A stretch of DNA of 64,000 nt from Pseudomonas viridiflava (GTDB lineage: Bacteria > Pseudomonadota > Gammaproteobacteria > Pseudomonadales > Pseudomonadaceae). The notes beneath the pieces are model-generated. The model saw only the letters and a program-made list of their open reading frames with translations. It did no database searches and was not told the origin of the DNA. Of this stretch, positions 27,832 through 35,302 are shown in pieces. The translations under genes were made by a program, and so were the position numbers. The stretch's first letter is position 1. Every line of letters starts with the position of its first letter. Location of the stretch: assembly GCF_900590755.1 (NCBI RefSeq), contig NZ_UUOC01000052.1, positions 620,001 to 684,000 of the forward strand, written 5' to 3'.

Positions 27832-28134
27832 TTAGCTCTGCGAAATCGTCTTGGAAATCACATCAACCGTCGCATCGATCTGCTGCTGGCAGCGGTCGAG
27901 TTCGATCTGGTGTTGCGCCTTGAGCTCGATCTGTTGCGAGCACAGGTTCAAGGCGGCCAGTACCAGCAGGCGATCGCCGATCAGGCTGGGGTATTTGCGT
28001 TTGGTGTCGGCCAGTGAGGCGCGAAGCATGGCGGTGGCTTGCAGCAAAGTCTGTTCTTCGCCGGCCGGGGCCTTGATCGAATAATCGTTGCCCAGAATCG
28101 AAACGACCGTCACCCCGTCTGCGCGAGTACTCAT
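27832..28134 (-). CDS. zapA: ZapA-like cell division protein
   Basis: A 100-residue ZapA-family protein; ZapA binds and bundles FtsZ at the division ring. It has the N-terminal beta part (VVSILGNDYSIKAPAGEEQ), the conserved LVLAALNLCSQ helix and a C-terminal coiled coil. It overlaps the upstream coiled-coil gene by four bases. In Pseudomonas the housekeeping zapA is normally followed by 6S RNA and a formyl-tetrahydrofolate cycloligase gene; here only a REP and ltaE follow, so this may be a second, divergent ZapA. Confidence 0.82.
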   Translation of the reverse strand: MSTRADGVTVVSILGNDYSIKAPAGEEQTLLQATAMLRASLADTKRKYPSLIGDRLLVLAALNLCSQQIELKAQHQIELDRCQQQIDATVDVISKTISQS

Positions 28135-28364
28135 GCGCTTACAGCGCTGGCGCTGGTAGCGCGTTCAACCAGGGCTTGAATGCGGGCTGTGGTGGCGCCT
28201 TGTTTCTCTTCGTGTTCCATCAGGCTCAGCTGCAAACTGTCGTTGTCATCCCTGGCTTGAGCCAGCTCGGTGCTGAGCTGAGCATTCGTACCTTGCAGCT
28301 GCTGGTTCTGTTGCACCAGATCGCTGACAAGTTGTTCCAATTGGCTTAGGGATGCTTCCAACAT
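28131..28364 (-). CDS. Small coiled-coil protein (ZapB/TIGR02449-like) paired with ZapA
   Basis: A 77-residue protein that is almost entirely coiled coil (LEQLVSDLVQQNQQLQGT and following heptads), like the small TIGR02449/ZapB-type proteins that accompany zapA. I start it at the ATG at 28364 (MLEASLSQLEQL); the longer frame upstream adds an unlikely basic leader. The stop overlaps the zapA start, so both are made together. The exact family is inferred from size, coiled coil and context. Confidence 0.7.
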   Translation of the reverse strand: MLEASLSQLEQLVSDLVQQNQQLQGTNAQLSTELAQARDDNDSLQLSLMEHEEKQGATTARIQALVERATSASAVSA

Positions 28365-28689
28365 TTTGATTTCTCGAGCAAATTTCAACGGGCGCACACC
28401 TTAAAGAAAAGTCATTGCGCTTGCCAGGGTTTATCAGCGTTGCAGCCTCTAAATCTCAGCATTCCAGCACTTGTGCTTTCTTTGGCAGGTAAGTGCATAA
28501 AGAGGCCCTGTTGACTGCTGTTTATCCATCTGGTTCCTGCTGTTCGTCAGTCAATGCAAGATATGGCGTTTTGTCGCAGTCCGTTCGGCGCTTCAGCCTC
28601 AAGTCTGTCTTCGGATGACCGATAGCCACTTCACTGTGTTGAAAACCCTCCTGGTCGCATGGAATGCGCTCCAACTCTCTGGAAACTCT
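28365..28689. promoter_or_regulatory. Divergent intergenic region, zapA pair / chemoreceptor
   Basis: These 325 bases separate two divergent genes and must hold both promoters. I see no gene, REP, clear palindrome or convincing -35/-10 pair in it. Confidence 0.3.
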
Positions 28690-30315
28690 ATGTCATTACG
28701 AACAATGAATATTGCTCCGCGCGCGTTCCTCGGCTTTTCCCTGATAGGCGCGCTCATGCTGATTCTCGGCATCTTTGCTTTGTCACAGATGAGCAAAATC
28801 CGCGCAGCTGGCGATCTGGTCGCACAAAACAGTGTGCCGAGCATTCAGAGCCTTGACGGCCTGACCGTCGCGGGCATCCGCATGCGGGTTCTGTCGTATC
28901 GCCTGCTTACCAACCGCGAGCCGGATGTTCAAGATAAAACCGTCGAACTTTTTGCTGTGCGTAATAAGCAGATCAGCGATGCTCAGGCCCTTTATGAAAA
29001 GCTGATCGCCTCCCCTGAAGAGCGAGCGGCCTACGCCGATTACGTCCGGCTCTTGGCTGAGTACCGCCAGATTGAAGCGCGCCTGATCAGCCTGAGCCGT
29101 GCCGGCAATGTTGCGGACATGGCCAAGCTGCTTAATGGTGAGTCCGCTACCAATTCTGATCAGATGAACATGGTGTTAGCCAAGCTGGCCGAGATCAACA
29201 GCAAACAATTGACGGCCACTAACCAGGAGGCCGCCAGCGAATATTCTTCAGCGTTCAACCTGGTCGTCGGCCTGCTGATCGTCGCCACTGCATTGACCAT
29301 GCTGTTCGCCTGGTTGCTCACCAACAGCATCACCCGCCCGATCGCATCAGCGCTTGAAGCAGCTGAAACCATCGCCGAGGGCAACCTGACTCGTCCGATC
29401 AAGGTCGATGGCACCGACGAAGCCGGTCGCTTGCTGCTGGCCATGCAGAAGATGCAGGAAAAACTGCGCGATACCTTGATGCGCATCTCCGGCTCGGCCA
29501 CCCAACTGGCCTCCGCGGCAGAAGAATTGAACGCCGTCACCGACGAGAGCGCTCGTGGTTTGTCGCAACAGAACAACGAAATCGAACAGGCAGCCACGGC
29601 GGTCAACGAAATGACCAGCGCCGTGGAAGAAGTGGCGCGCAACGCCGTGAGCACATCCGAAGCCTCGAAAAACGCAACGGCGTCAGCGGGTGACGGTCGC
29701 GATCTGGTTCAGGAAACCGTCAACGCCATCGAACGCATGAGCGGCGATGTGCAGAGCACGGCTGATCTGATCGGCAATCTGGCTGAAGAGTCCCGTGACA
29801 TCGGCAAAGTGCTGGACGTGATTCGTGGTCTGGCGGATCAGACCAATTTGCTGGCGCTGAACGCGGCGATTGAAGCCGCCCGTGCTGGCGAAGCCGGTCG
29901 CGGTTTTGCGGTGGTAGCCGACGAGGTCCGTGCTTTGGCCCATCGCACCCAGCAGTCCACCAGCGAAATCGAGCGTATGGTCGGCAGCATTCAGGGCGGA
30001 ACCGAGAAAGCAGTGGGTTCGATGCGTAACAGCACCGAACGTGCCGAATCGACTCTGAACATCGCCAAGGGTGCAGGCCTGGCGCTGGACACCATCAACA
30101 CGGCGGTCGTGGAAATCAACGAACGCAACCTGGTGATCGCCGCCGCCGCAGAAGAACAGGCCGCCGTGGCCCGCGAAGTGGATCGCAACCTGGTCAACAT
30201 CCGCGACCTGTCGGCCCAGTCCTCTAACGGCGCATCCCAGACCAGCGCGGCAAGCGGTGAGCTGACGCGTTTGGCGGTTGACCTGAACAGCATGGTTTCG
30301 CGGTTTAGTTTGTAA
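28690..30315 (+). CDS. Methyl-accepting chemotaxis protein
   Basis: A transmembrane chemoreceptor. The ATG at 28690 (MSLRTMNIAPRAFLGFSLIG) is chosen over an upstream start because the first membrane helix follows at the usual distance; 541 residues. Order: TM1 about 10-30, a periplasmic four-helix-bundle (4HB_MCP-type) domain about 30-190, TM2 about 190-212, HAMP about 213-265, then the cytoplasmic signalling domain with the highly conserved hairpin tip (DQTNLLALNAAIEAARAGE). No CheR-binding pentapeptide is seen at the C-terminus. The ligand cannot be told. It stands alone, followed by REPs. Confidence 0.95.
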   Translation: MSLRTMNIAPRAFLGFSLIGALMLILGIFALSQMSKIRAAGDLVAQNSVPSIQSLDGLTVAGIRMRVLSYRLLTNREPDVQDKTVELFAVRNKQISDAQALYEKLIASPEERAAYADYVRLLAEYRQIEARLISLSRAGNVADMAKLLNGESATNSDQMNMVLAKLAEINSKQLTATNQEAASEYSSAFNLVVGLLIVATALTMLFAWLLTNSITRPIASALEAAETIAEGNLTRPIKVDGTDEAGRLLLAMQKMQEKLRDTLMRISGSATQLASAAEELNAVTDESARGLSQQNNEIEQAATAVNEMTSAVEEVARNAVSTSEASKNATASAGDGRDLVQETVNAIERMSGDVQSTADLIGNLAEESRDIGKVLDVIRGLADQTNLLALNAAIEAARAGEAGRGFAVVADEVRALAHRTQQSTSEIERMVGSIQGGTEKAVGSMRNSTERAESTLNIAKGAGLALDTINTAVVEINERNLVIAAAAEEQAAVAREVDRNLVNIRDLSAQSSNGASQTSAASGELTRLAVDLNSMVSRFSL

Positions 30316-30344
30316 GAAGTAGTCCGCAGCAAAACGTTGAACCC

Positions 30345-30432
30345 GTTGGAGCGAGGCTTGCCCGCGAATAAGGCACCTCGGTGGGGCAGACACACCGCAT
30401 TATCGTTCTTCGCGGGCAAGCCTCGCTCCAAC
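30345..30432. repeat. REP pair, family B
   Basis: Inverted pair of GTTGGAGCGAGGCTTGCCCG downstream of the chemoreceptor gene. Confidence 0.9.
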
Positions 30433-30501
30433 GAATATCGAGACCTGCACTAGCGCGTTTGCCCGCGATTGGCGCCGCGCTCAGGTTGAAACCAGAGTCG
30501 A

Positions 30502-30590
30502 TGTGGGAGCGGTGCTTGCCCGCGATGAACGATAACTCGGTATGCCTTCACACCGCGGTGTCTTTATCGCGGGCAAGCACCGCTCCCACA
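30502..30590. repeat. REP pair, family E (TGTGGGAGCGGTGCTTGCCCGCGAT)
   Basis: Inverted pair of a unit related to family B (shared CTTGCCCGCGA core) but with a different outer end; between the chemoreceptor and gbcB stops. Confidence 0.9.
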
Positions 30591-30616
30591 GGGATAGCGC
30601 CAATCCTTTCCGGCCA

Positions 30617-31717
30617 TCAATACTCGATCCGCACATCCCCCTTAGGAATGCTGCAGCACGACAGGATGTAACCCTCGGCTTCGTCTTCTTCGGTGATGCC
30701 ACCGTTGTGCTCCATCTCCACTTCGCCACTGAGCTTCATCACCTTGCACGTTCCGCAGATGCCCATGCCGCAGGCTTTGGGGATCATCAGGCCAAGCTTG
30801 GCGGCTGCGGCGTGGACGGTTTCGCCCGGTGCCACGCGGATGCTCTTGCCGGTGTCGGTGAATTCCACCTGATGCAGATCGGAGGCATCAACTTCAGGCG
30901 CGTCAGCAGCGATTTCTGCTTGTTCTACGGCATCGGCACGGGCTTCCGGTGGCGTCGCGCCGAAGGACTCTTCGTGATACTGCGCCATGTTGAAACCGTT
31001 GGTTTGCAACAGGCGTTTAACTGCCGCCATGTACGGCGTCGGCCCGCAGCAGAACACCTCGCGTTCCATGAAGTCCGGAACCATCAATTCCAGCATTTTC
31101 TGATTCAGATAACCGCGATAACCCGCCCACGGCTCGCCCAGACCATGCTTCTCGCAAATCAGGTGCAGGCTGAAGTTATCGATCCGCGACGCCATGTGCT
31201 CCAGCTCGCGGTGATAAATGATGTCTTTGGGTGAGCGGGCGCTGTGCACGAACACCATGTCGACGTTGGCATTGGTGTCGTAGAACCAGCGCGCCATGGA
31301 CATCACCGGGGTGATGCCGACGCCACCGCTGAGGTAGAGGATTTTCGGGTTCGGGAAGTCGATGGCGTTGAACAGTCCGACCGGCCCGTGGACCGCCAGC
31401 TCCTGGCCTTCGTGCAAGGTGTCGTGCAGATAGTTTGAGACTTTGCCTCCCGGCACGCGCTTGATGGTGACCGAGAAGCTGTACGGCACCGAAGGCGAGC
31501 TGGAAATGGTGTACGAGCGCATCACCGGCACGCCTTCGATTTCCAGCTCCAGGGTCACGAATTGGCCGGGCTTGAAGAAGAACATGATCGGCTGGTCGGC
31601 CATGAAGCAGAAGGTGCGCACGTCCCAGGTTTCCTGGATCACTTTGACGACGCGAACCAAGTGACGGCCGTTGGCCCATGTCTGCGTATTTACCGGGCTC
31701 AGGAAGCTTTGGGACAT
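30617..31717 (-). CDS. gbcB: Glycine betaine demethylase reductase subunit GbcB
   Basis: GbcB is the electron-transfer partner of the Rieske oxygenase GbcA; it passes electrons from NAD(P)H through flavin and a 2Fe-2S centre for demethylation of glycine betaine to dimethylglycine. The ATG at 31717 (MSQSFLSPVNTQTWANG) has GGAG upstream; 366 residues. A ferredoxin-reductase module (FAD motif RSYTISSSP, NAD motif YLSGGVGITPVMSMARW) is followed by a C-terminal plant-type ferredoxin domain with CGMGICGTCKV and a last Cys pair (LSCCS). Divergent from gbcA. Confidence 0.95.
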   Translation of the reverse strand: MSQSFLSPVNTQTWANGRHLVRVVKVIQETWDVRTFCFMADQPIMFFFKPGQFVTLELEIEGVPVMRSYTISSSPSVPYSFSVTIKRVPGGKVSNYLHDTLHEGQELAVHGPVGLFNAIDFPNPKILYLSGGVGITPVMSMARWFYDTNANVDMVFVHSARSPKDIIYHRELEHMASRIDNFSLHLICEKHGLGEPWAGYRGYLNQKMLELMVPDFMEREVFCCGPTPYMAAVKRLLQTNGFNMAQYHEESFGATPPEARADAVEQAEIAADAPEVDASDLHQVEFTDTGKSIRVAPGETVHAAAAKLGLMIPKACGMGICGTCKVMKLSGEVEMEHNGGITEEDEAEGYILSCCSIPKGDVRIEY

Positions 31718-32035
31718 GCTGTATCTCCACGGCCGACTACCGGCCTCATGATGCGGATTCTGCGTAAGGCGCAGGACCTTCACTTGCCTATCAGCGACAT
31801 CGGCGTACTTATCGCGACCAGCCCCTGTTGACCGGGGTTAGCGCGTCGGGAACGGATTCGGCCATGTCGCCCATGGATAAGGTTCGGTCGTCGCTGACCT
31901 CCACACTCGCCACTAAATGTTTCCCATAAAGCTTGAATGGCAAAAACAACCGCCGTCTTGCGTGCCAACCGCCACAAAGAACCGTATTAGCCACATTCGC
32001 CGACCATTAACCGTATGGTCATGAGGACTTCAAAG
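31718..32035. promoter_or_regulatory. Divergent gbcB/gbcA control region
   Basis: The 318-base gap between the divergent demethylase genes holds both promoters. In Pseudomonas these genes are switched on by GbdR in response to betaine and dimethylglycine. I could not mark the GbdR site with confidence. GAGGA before the gbcA ATG and GGAG before the gbcB ATG are good ribosome-binding sites. Confidence 0.5.
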
Positions 32036-33334
32036 ATGGACGTCACCGCAACCTTGAGCTTGGGCGATCCGCTGGAACCGGCACGTAAGGCCACCGCCGA
32101 CATGCTGCAGAACCGTGAGCGCACCTATTCGCTGCCGCAACCGTTCTACAGTGATGAGCGGCTGTTTGAAATCGACATGCAGGAAATCTTTCAAAAGGAG
32201 TGGTTGATTGCGGGGATGACCTGCGAGATTCCGGCCAAGGGCAACTACATGACCCTGCAGATCGGCAAGAATCCGATCGTGGTGGTGCGTGGCGCAGATG
32301 GTTCGATCAACGCCTTTTATAACGTTTGCCGCCATCGCGGCTCGCGGCTGTGCACCAAGGAAAAGGGCAAGGTTGCCAAGTTGGTCTGCCCGTACCACCA
32401 GTGGACCTACGAGCTGGACGGCCGTCTGCTGTATGCGGGCAGCGAAATGGGCGACGACTTCGACATGAAGGACTTCAGCCTCAAGCCGATCAATGTGAAA
32501 ACGGCGGGTGGCTACATTTTCATCAGCATGGCCCAGAACCCGCCAGCCATCGACGAGTTCCTGCAGACCCTGCAGCACTACATGGAACCGTACGACATGG
32601 AAAACACCAAGGTGGCGGTGCAAACCACCTTGCTGGAAAAGGCCAACTGGAAGCTGGTGCTGGAAAACAACCGCGAGTGCTACCACTGCAACGCATCACA
32701 CCCGGAGCTGCTCAATACGCTGCTGGAGTGGGATGACGTCACAGACCCGCGTGCTACCCAGTCGTTCAAGGACCATGTGGCCGAATCGGCTGCTGCCTGG
32801 GACGCGGAAAAGATTCCTTACGCCCATGCCAGCTTCGGCCTGCGTAACCGTATCGTGCGCATGCCGCTGCTCAAAGGCACCGTGTCCATGACCATGGACG
32901 GCAAGCAAGGCAGCAACAAACTCATGGGCCGGATCAAGAACCCGGACCTGGGCTCGATGCGCATCCTGCACTTGCCACATGCCTGGAACCACTGCATGGG
33001 CGATCACGTGATCGTGTTTACCGTGTGGCCAATCAGCGCTCAGGAAACCATGGTCAGCACCAAATGGCTGGTACACAAGGACGCCGTCGAAGGCGTGGAC
33101 TATGACGTAGCGCGTCTGCGTGAAGTCTGGGACGCCACCAACGATCAGGACCGTCGCCTGGCCGAAGAAAACCAGCGCGGCATCAACTCCAACGCCTACC
33201 AGCCGGGGCCTTACTCGAAAACCTACGAGTTCGGCGTGGTCAACTTCATCGACTGGTACAGCGCCCGCGTACTGGAGAACCTCGGCGCCGAGCCTGCGCC
33301 GTATTTGAAGGGTGTGGCGGTTAATCACGAGTGA
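32036..33334 (+). CDS. gbcA: Glycine betaine demethylase oxygenase subunit GbcA
   Basis: GbcA is the Rieske-type oxygenase that removes the first methyl group of glycine betaine. The ATG at 32036 (MDVTATLSLGDPLEPARKAT) has GAGGA eight bases upstream and matches the known Pseudomonas start; 432 residues. The Rieske centre is seen as CRHRGSRLC near residue 98 and CPYHQW about 18 residues later. The mononuclear iron site lies around NNRECYHCNASHPE near residue 211. Together with the sox cluster at 17362-22755 it forms the route from betaine to glycine, missing only the dimethylglycine demethylase genes, which are not in this window. Confidence 0.97.
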   Translation: MDVTATLSLGDPLEPARKATADMLQNRERTYSLPQPFYSDERLFEIDMQEIFQKEWLIAGMTCEIPAKGNYMTLQIGKNPIVVVRGADGSINAFYNVCRHRGSRLCTKEKGKVAKLVCPYHQWTYELDGRLLYAGSEMGDDFDMKDFSLKPINVKTAGGYIFISMAQNPPAIDEFLQTLQHYMEPYDMENTKVAVQTTLLEKANWKLVLENNRECYHCNASHPELLNTLLEWDDVTDPRATQSFKDHVAESAAAWDAEKIPYAHASFGLRNRIVRMPLLKGTVSMTMDGKQGSNKLMGRIKNPDLGSMRILHLPHAWNHCMGDHVIVFTVWPISAQETMVSTKWLVHKDAVEGVDYDVARLREVWDATNDQDRRLAEENQRGINSNAYQPGPYSKTYEFGVVNFIDWYSARVLENLGAEPAPYLKGVAVNHE

Positions 33335-33356
33335 CCCTGCGGGTTTGATAATCCCC

Positions 33357-33433
33357 TGTAGGAGCCAACTTGTTGGCGAGGCTTGGACCTGCATATCCCC
33401 AAATGCCGCCTCGCCAACAAGTTGGCTCCTACA
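33357..33433. repeat. REP pair, family F (TGTAGGAGCCAACTTGTTGGCGAGGC)
   Basis: Inverted pair of a unit not otherwise seen in this window, 22 bases after the gbcA stop. Confidence 0.88.
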
Positions 33434-33510
33434 ATGCGTTGTGTGATCAAAATTTGATCACAACTCCTCTGAACCACCCCCGTCTCGCCTTCCCAGCGCC
33501 CGCAAACAAC

Positions 33511-33519
33511 TTATCCACA
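33511..33519 (+). promoter_or_regulatory. DnaA-box match TTATCCACA
   Basis: Exact match to the DnaA box consensus; first of a same-strand series at 33511, 33806, 33965 and 34330. Function not shown. Confidence 0.5.
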
Positions 33520-33805
33520 GAGCAACCCACAGCAATTGTGGGAAAGCGAGTGATCTGCGTTCAAATCCCCTGCTCCTGATTTCAGATCTGGCCCGTCTAG
33601 GGGCAGTTCCTCGTCCACGGCATTGCGTGCCGAATCCTCGAGAACATGTTCCCGTCATTCCAGATGGACCATGGTTTGAGCTGGCAGCTAAGGACGGGAT
33701 TGCTGAGATCGTCACGCAAATCAGCGCCTGTTCGCAGACCTCTGATATCCGGTGAACCAGGCGGGGTGAAAACTATACATGCGCATCCACACGTTGCACC
33801 CAAGG

Positions 33806-33814
33806 TTATCCACA
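33806..33814 (+). promoter_or_regulatory. DnaA-box match TTATCCACA
   Basis: Exact match to the DnaA box consensus, second of the series. Confidence 0.5.
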
Positions 33815-33964
33815 GTTCTCCCGGATGATCAGCCCTTGTGCTCTAAAAAAACCCATAAAAACCGTGACTTATTCATAATGATGGTTTGTCGCGGATATTG
33901 GTTAATAAATGATCATGTTTCTGAATGCCACGGTAAACGTGGGCTGTAGCGGATAGCGAACACG

Positions 33965-33973
33965 TTATCCACA
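33965..33973 (+). promoter_or_regulatory. DnaA-box match TTATCCACA
   Basis: Exact match, inside the first full tandem unit. Confidence 0.5.
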
Positions 33974-34157
33974 GAAGCGCCAACAGACTTTGGGGGCGAC
34001 TTTTGCTGTTTTGTGTTGGGTCTGTGGAAAAGTGCTGAAAGCCTTATGTTTCGCGGTTGACAGAAGGGTTTTAGCGGATACTTATGAGTTTTGGTCGTTT
34101 TTTGTACAAATCTCTGTAGGCCACGTTTTATATGGCCTGTGGCGTTAAGCGAACAAC

Positions 34158-34166
34158 TTGTCCACA
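34158..34166 (+). promoter_or_regulatory. Near DnaA-box TTGTCCACA
   Basis: One mismatch from the DnaA box; occupies the equivalent place in the second tandem unit. Confidence 0.35.
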
Positions 34167-34214
34167 GAAGCGCCAACAGACTTTGTGGGCAACTATGGGT
34201 GATGGATGTTCGCG

Positions 34215-34231
34215 GTGGACTGTTTGTCCAC
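34215..34231. promoter_or_regulatory. Small palindrome GTGGAC-TGTTT-GTCCAC
   Basis: Perfect 6-bp inverted repeat inside the array, overlapping a near DnaA box (34224-34232) and followed by an A-rich run. Confidence 0.4.
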
Positions 34232-34329
34232 AATAAAAAACCAATAAAAACCGTAGGTTAGTCTGGTTACTTTTCGAACAATCGCTTGAAAGCACTGGTT
34301 TGTATGGGGTGCAGCGTTTAGCGAACAAC

Positions 34330-34338
34330 TTATCCACA
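34330..34338 (+). promoter_or_regulatory. DnaA-box match TTATCCACA
   Basis: Exact match in the third tandem unit. Confidence 0.5.
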
Positions 34339-34370
34339 GATGCGTTAACAGGCTGTGTGCACAACTATGG

Positions 34371-34467
34371 GTGGGAGCGCGCTTGCCCGCGATGGGCTGC
34401 GCAGCAGACCGCTTCTTAATGTGCTTGAAGGTCCTTCGGCCCTTATCGCGGGCAAGCGCGCTCCCAC
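34371..34467. repeat. REP pair, family E variant (GTGGGAGCGCGCTTGCCCGCGAT)
   Basis: Inverted pair directly abutting the end of the DnaA-box array. Confidence 0.88.
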
Positions 34468-34484
34468 AGACGTTTATTGAACCC

Positions 34485-34573
34485 GTTGGAGCGAGCCTTG
34501 CCCGCGAAGAACGATAACGCGGTGTATCTGACGAACCGAGGCGCCTGTATTCGCGGGCAAGCCTCGCTCCAAC
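34485..34573. repeat. REP pair, family B
   Basis: Inverted pair of GTTGGAGCGAGCCTTGCCCG between the array and the exonuclease stop. Confidence 0.9.
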
Positions 34574-34588
34574 GGGGCGCAATGGGTG

Positions 34589-35302
34589 CTAAAACGAATG
34601 ACTCTGCTGCCGCCTGCGCCACTGGCTCAGGCTCTGGTCTAAGCGGGCGGGGCTGTCTATCTGTTGGCGGCGGGCGTGGCTGAACAGGATCAGCGCCAGC
34701 TCTGCGGTGACCAAGGCGTCGGCACTCGCGTGGTGGCGTTCTTCGGCATGCAATCCAAAGAACTGTGTCCAGTCATCCAGCCCGGCTTTGCGCAGGTTGG
34801 CCTGTGGAAAAAGCATCGGCGCCATTTCCGCGACATCCAGGAAATGATGCGCAAGGCGGTAATCCAGTGTTTCCTTCAACGCACGGCCCAGCATGTGCTG
34901 ATCGAAGGGCGCATGAAACGCCAGCAGCGGGCTGTCTCCGACGAACTCCATGAAATCCAACAGCGCCTGCACGGGCTCACTGCCCGCGGCTATCTCGCTG
35001 GGCGCCAGACCGTGGATCAGCACCGCAGGGCTGAGTTTGTGGTCGGTGCGCAGCAGGGTTCGTTCGAACTGCTGGCTCAGGTCAATCGCGCCGTCTTCGA
35101 TCACCACTGCGCCAATGGACAGCACCTGATCGCGGTTCATGTTCAAGCCGCTGGTTTCCAGGTCCACCACCACCCAGCGTTGCTGGCGTAGCGGGTTTTC
35201 CGCGAACGGCGCGCCTGTGGCGAGATTGGCCAGGCGCTGTTGGTCGGCGCGTTCCAGCGTGGGTTTCGGTGGGCGAGGGCGGAACCAGTCGAACAGATTC
35301 AT
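34589..35302 (-). CDS. DnaQ-like 3'-5' exonuclease (DEDDh)
   Basis: A 237-residue exonuclease of the DnaQ/epsilon superfamily. ExoI (VVVDLETSGLN), ExoII (AFHAPFDQHML) and the ExoIII His-x4-Asp motif (HHASADA) of the DEDDh class are all present. The first 40 residues are a basic, Pro-rich leader absent from the epsilon subunit of the replicative polymerase, so this is one of the accessory exonucleases. It overlaps the stop of the upstream CBS/DUF294 gene by four bases; the pair is a recurrent Pseudomonas operon, often linked to acetate/solute symporters, which are absent here. Confidence 0.92.
   Translation of the reverse strand: MNLFDWFRPRPPKPTLERADQQRLANLATGAPFAENPLRQQRWVVVDLETSGLNMNRDQVLSIGAVVIEDGAIDLSQQFERTLLRTDHKLSPAVLIHGLAPSEIAAGSEPVQALLDFMEFVGDSPLLAFHAPFDQHMLGRALKETLDYRLAHHFLDVAEMAPMLFPQANLRKAGLDDWTQFFGLHAEERHHASADALVTAELALILFSHARRQQIDSPARLDQSLSQWRRRQQSHSF

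Larger units (their letters stand above)
33434..34370. repeat. Gene-free tandem array with DnaA-box-like sites
   Basis: No plausible gene lies here; the short minus-strand frames are translations of the repeat. A divergent unit of about 170-195 bases recurs: TAGCGAACA-x-x-TTATCCACAGA-x-GCG at about 33952, 34147 and 34318, each followed by CAACAG and a GTG-rich segment. A second shared piece, an A-rich run with TAAAAACCGT, occurs at about 33845 and 34235. TTATCCACA, the classic DnaA box, occurs exactly at 33511, 33806, 33965 and 34330, with one-mismatch TTGTCCACA at 34158 and 34224. All six are on the same strand. Role unknown. Confidence 0.7.

Noticed and set aside
33913..34582. Overlapping minus-strand frames in the DnaA-box array
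   Set aside because: Their repeated peptide patterns (for example ASVDKLFAKR) are translations of the DNA repeat in different frames; no ribosome-binding sites.
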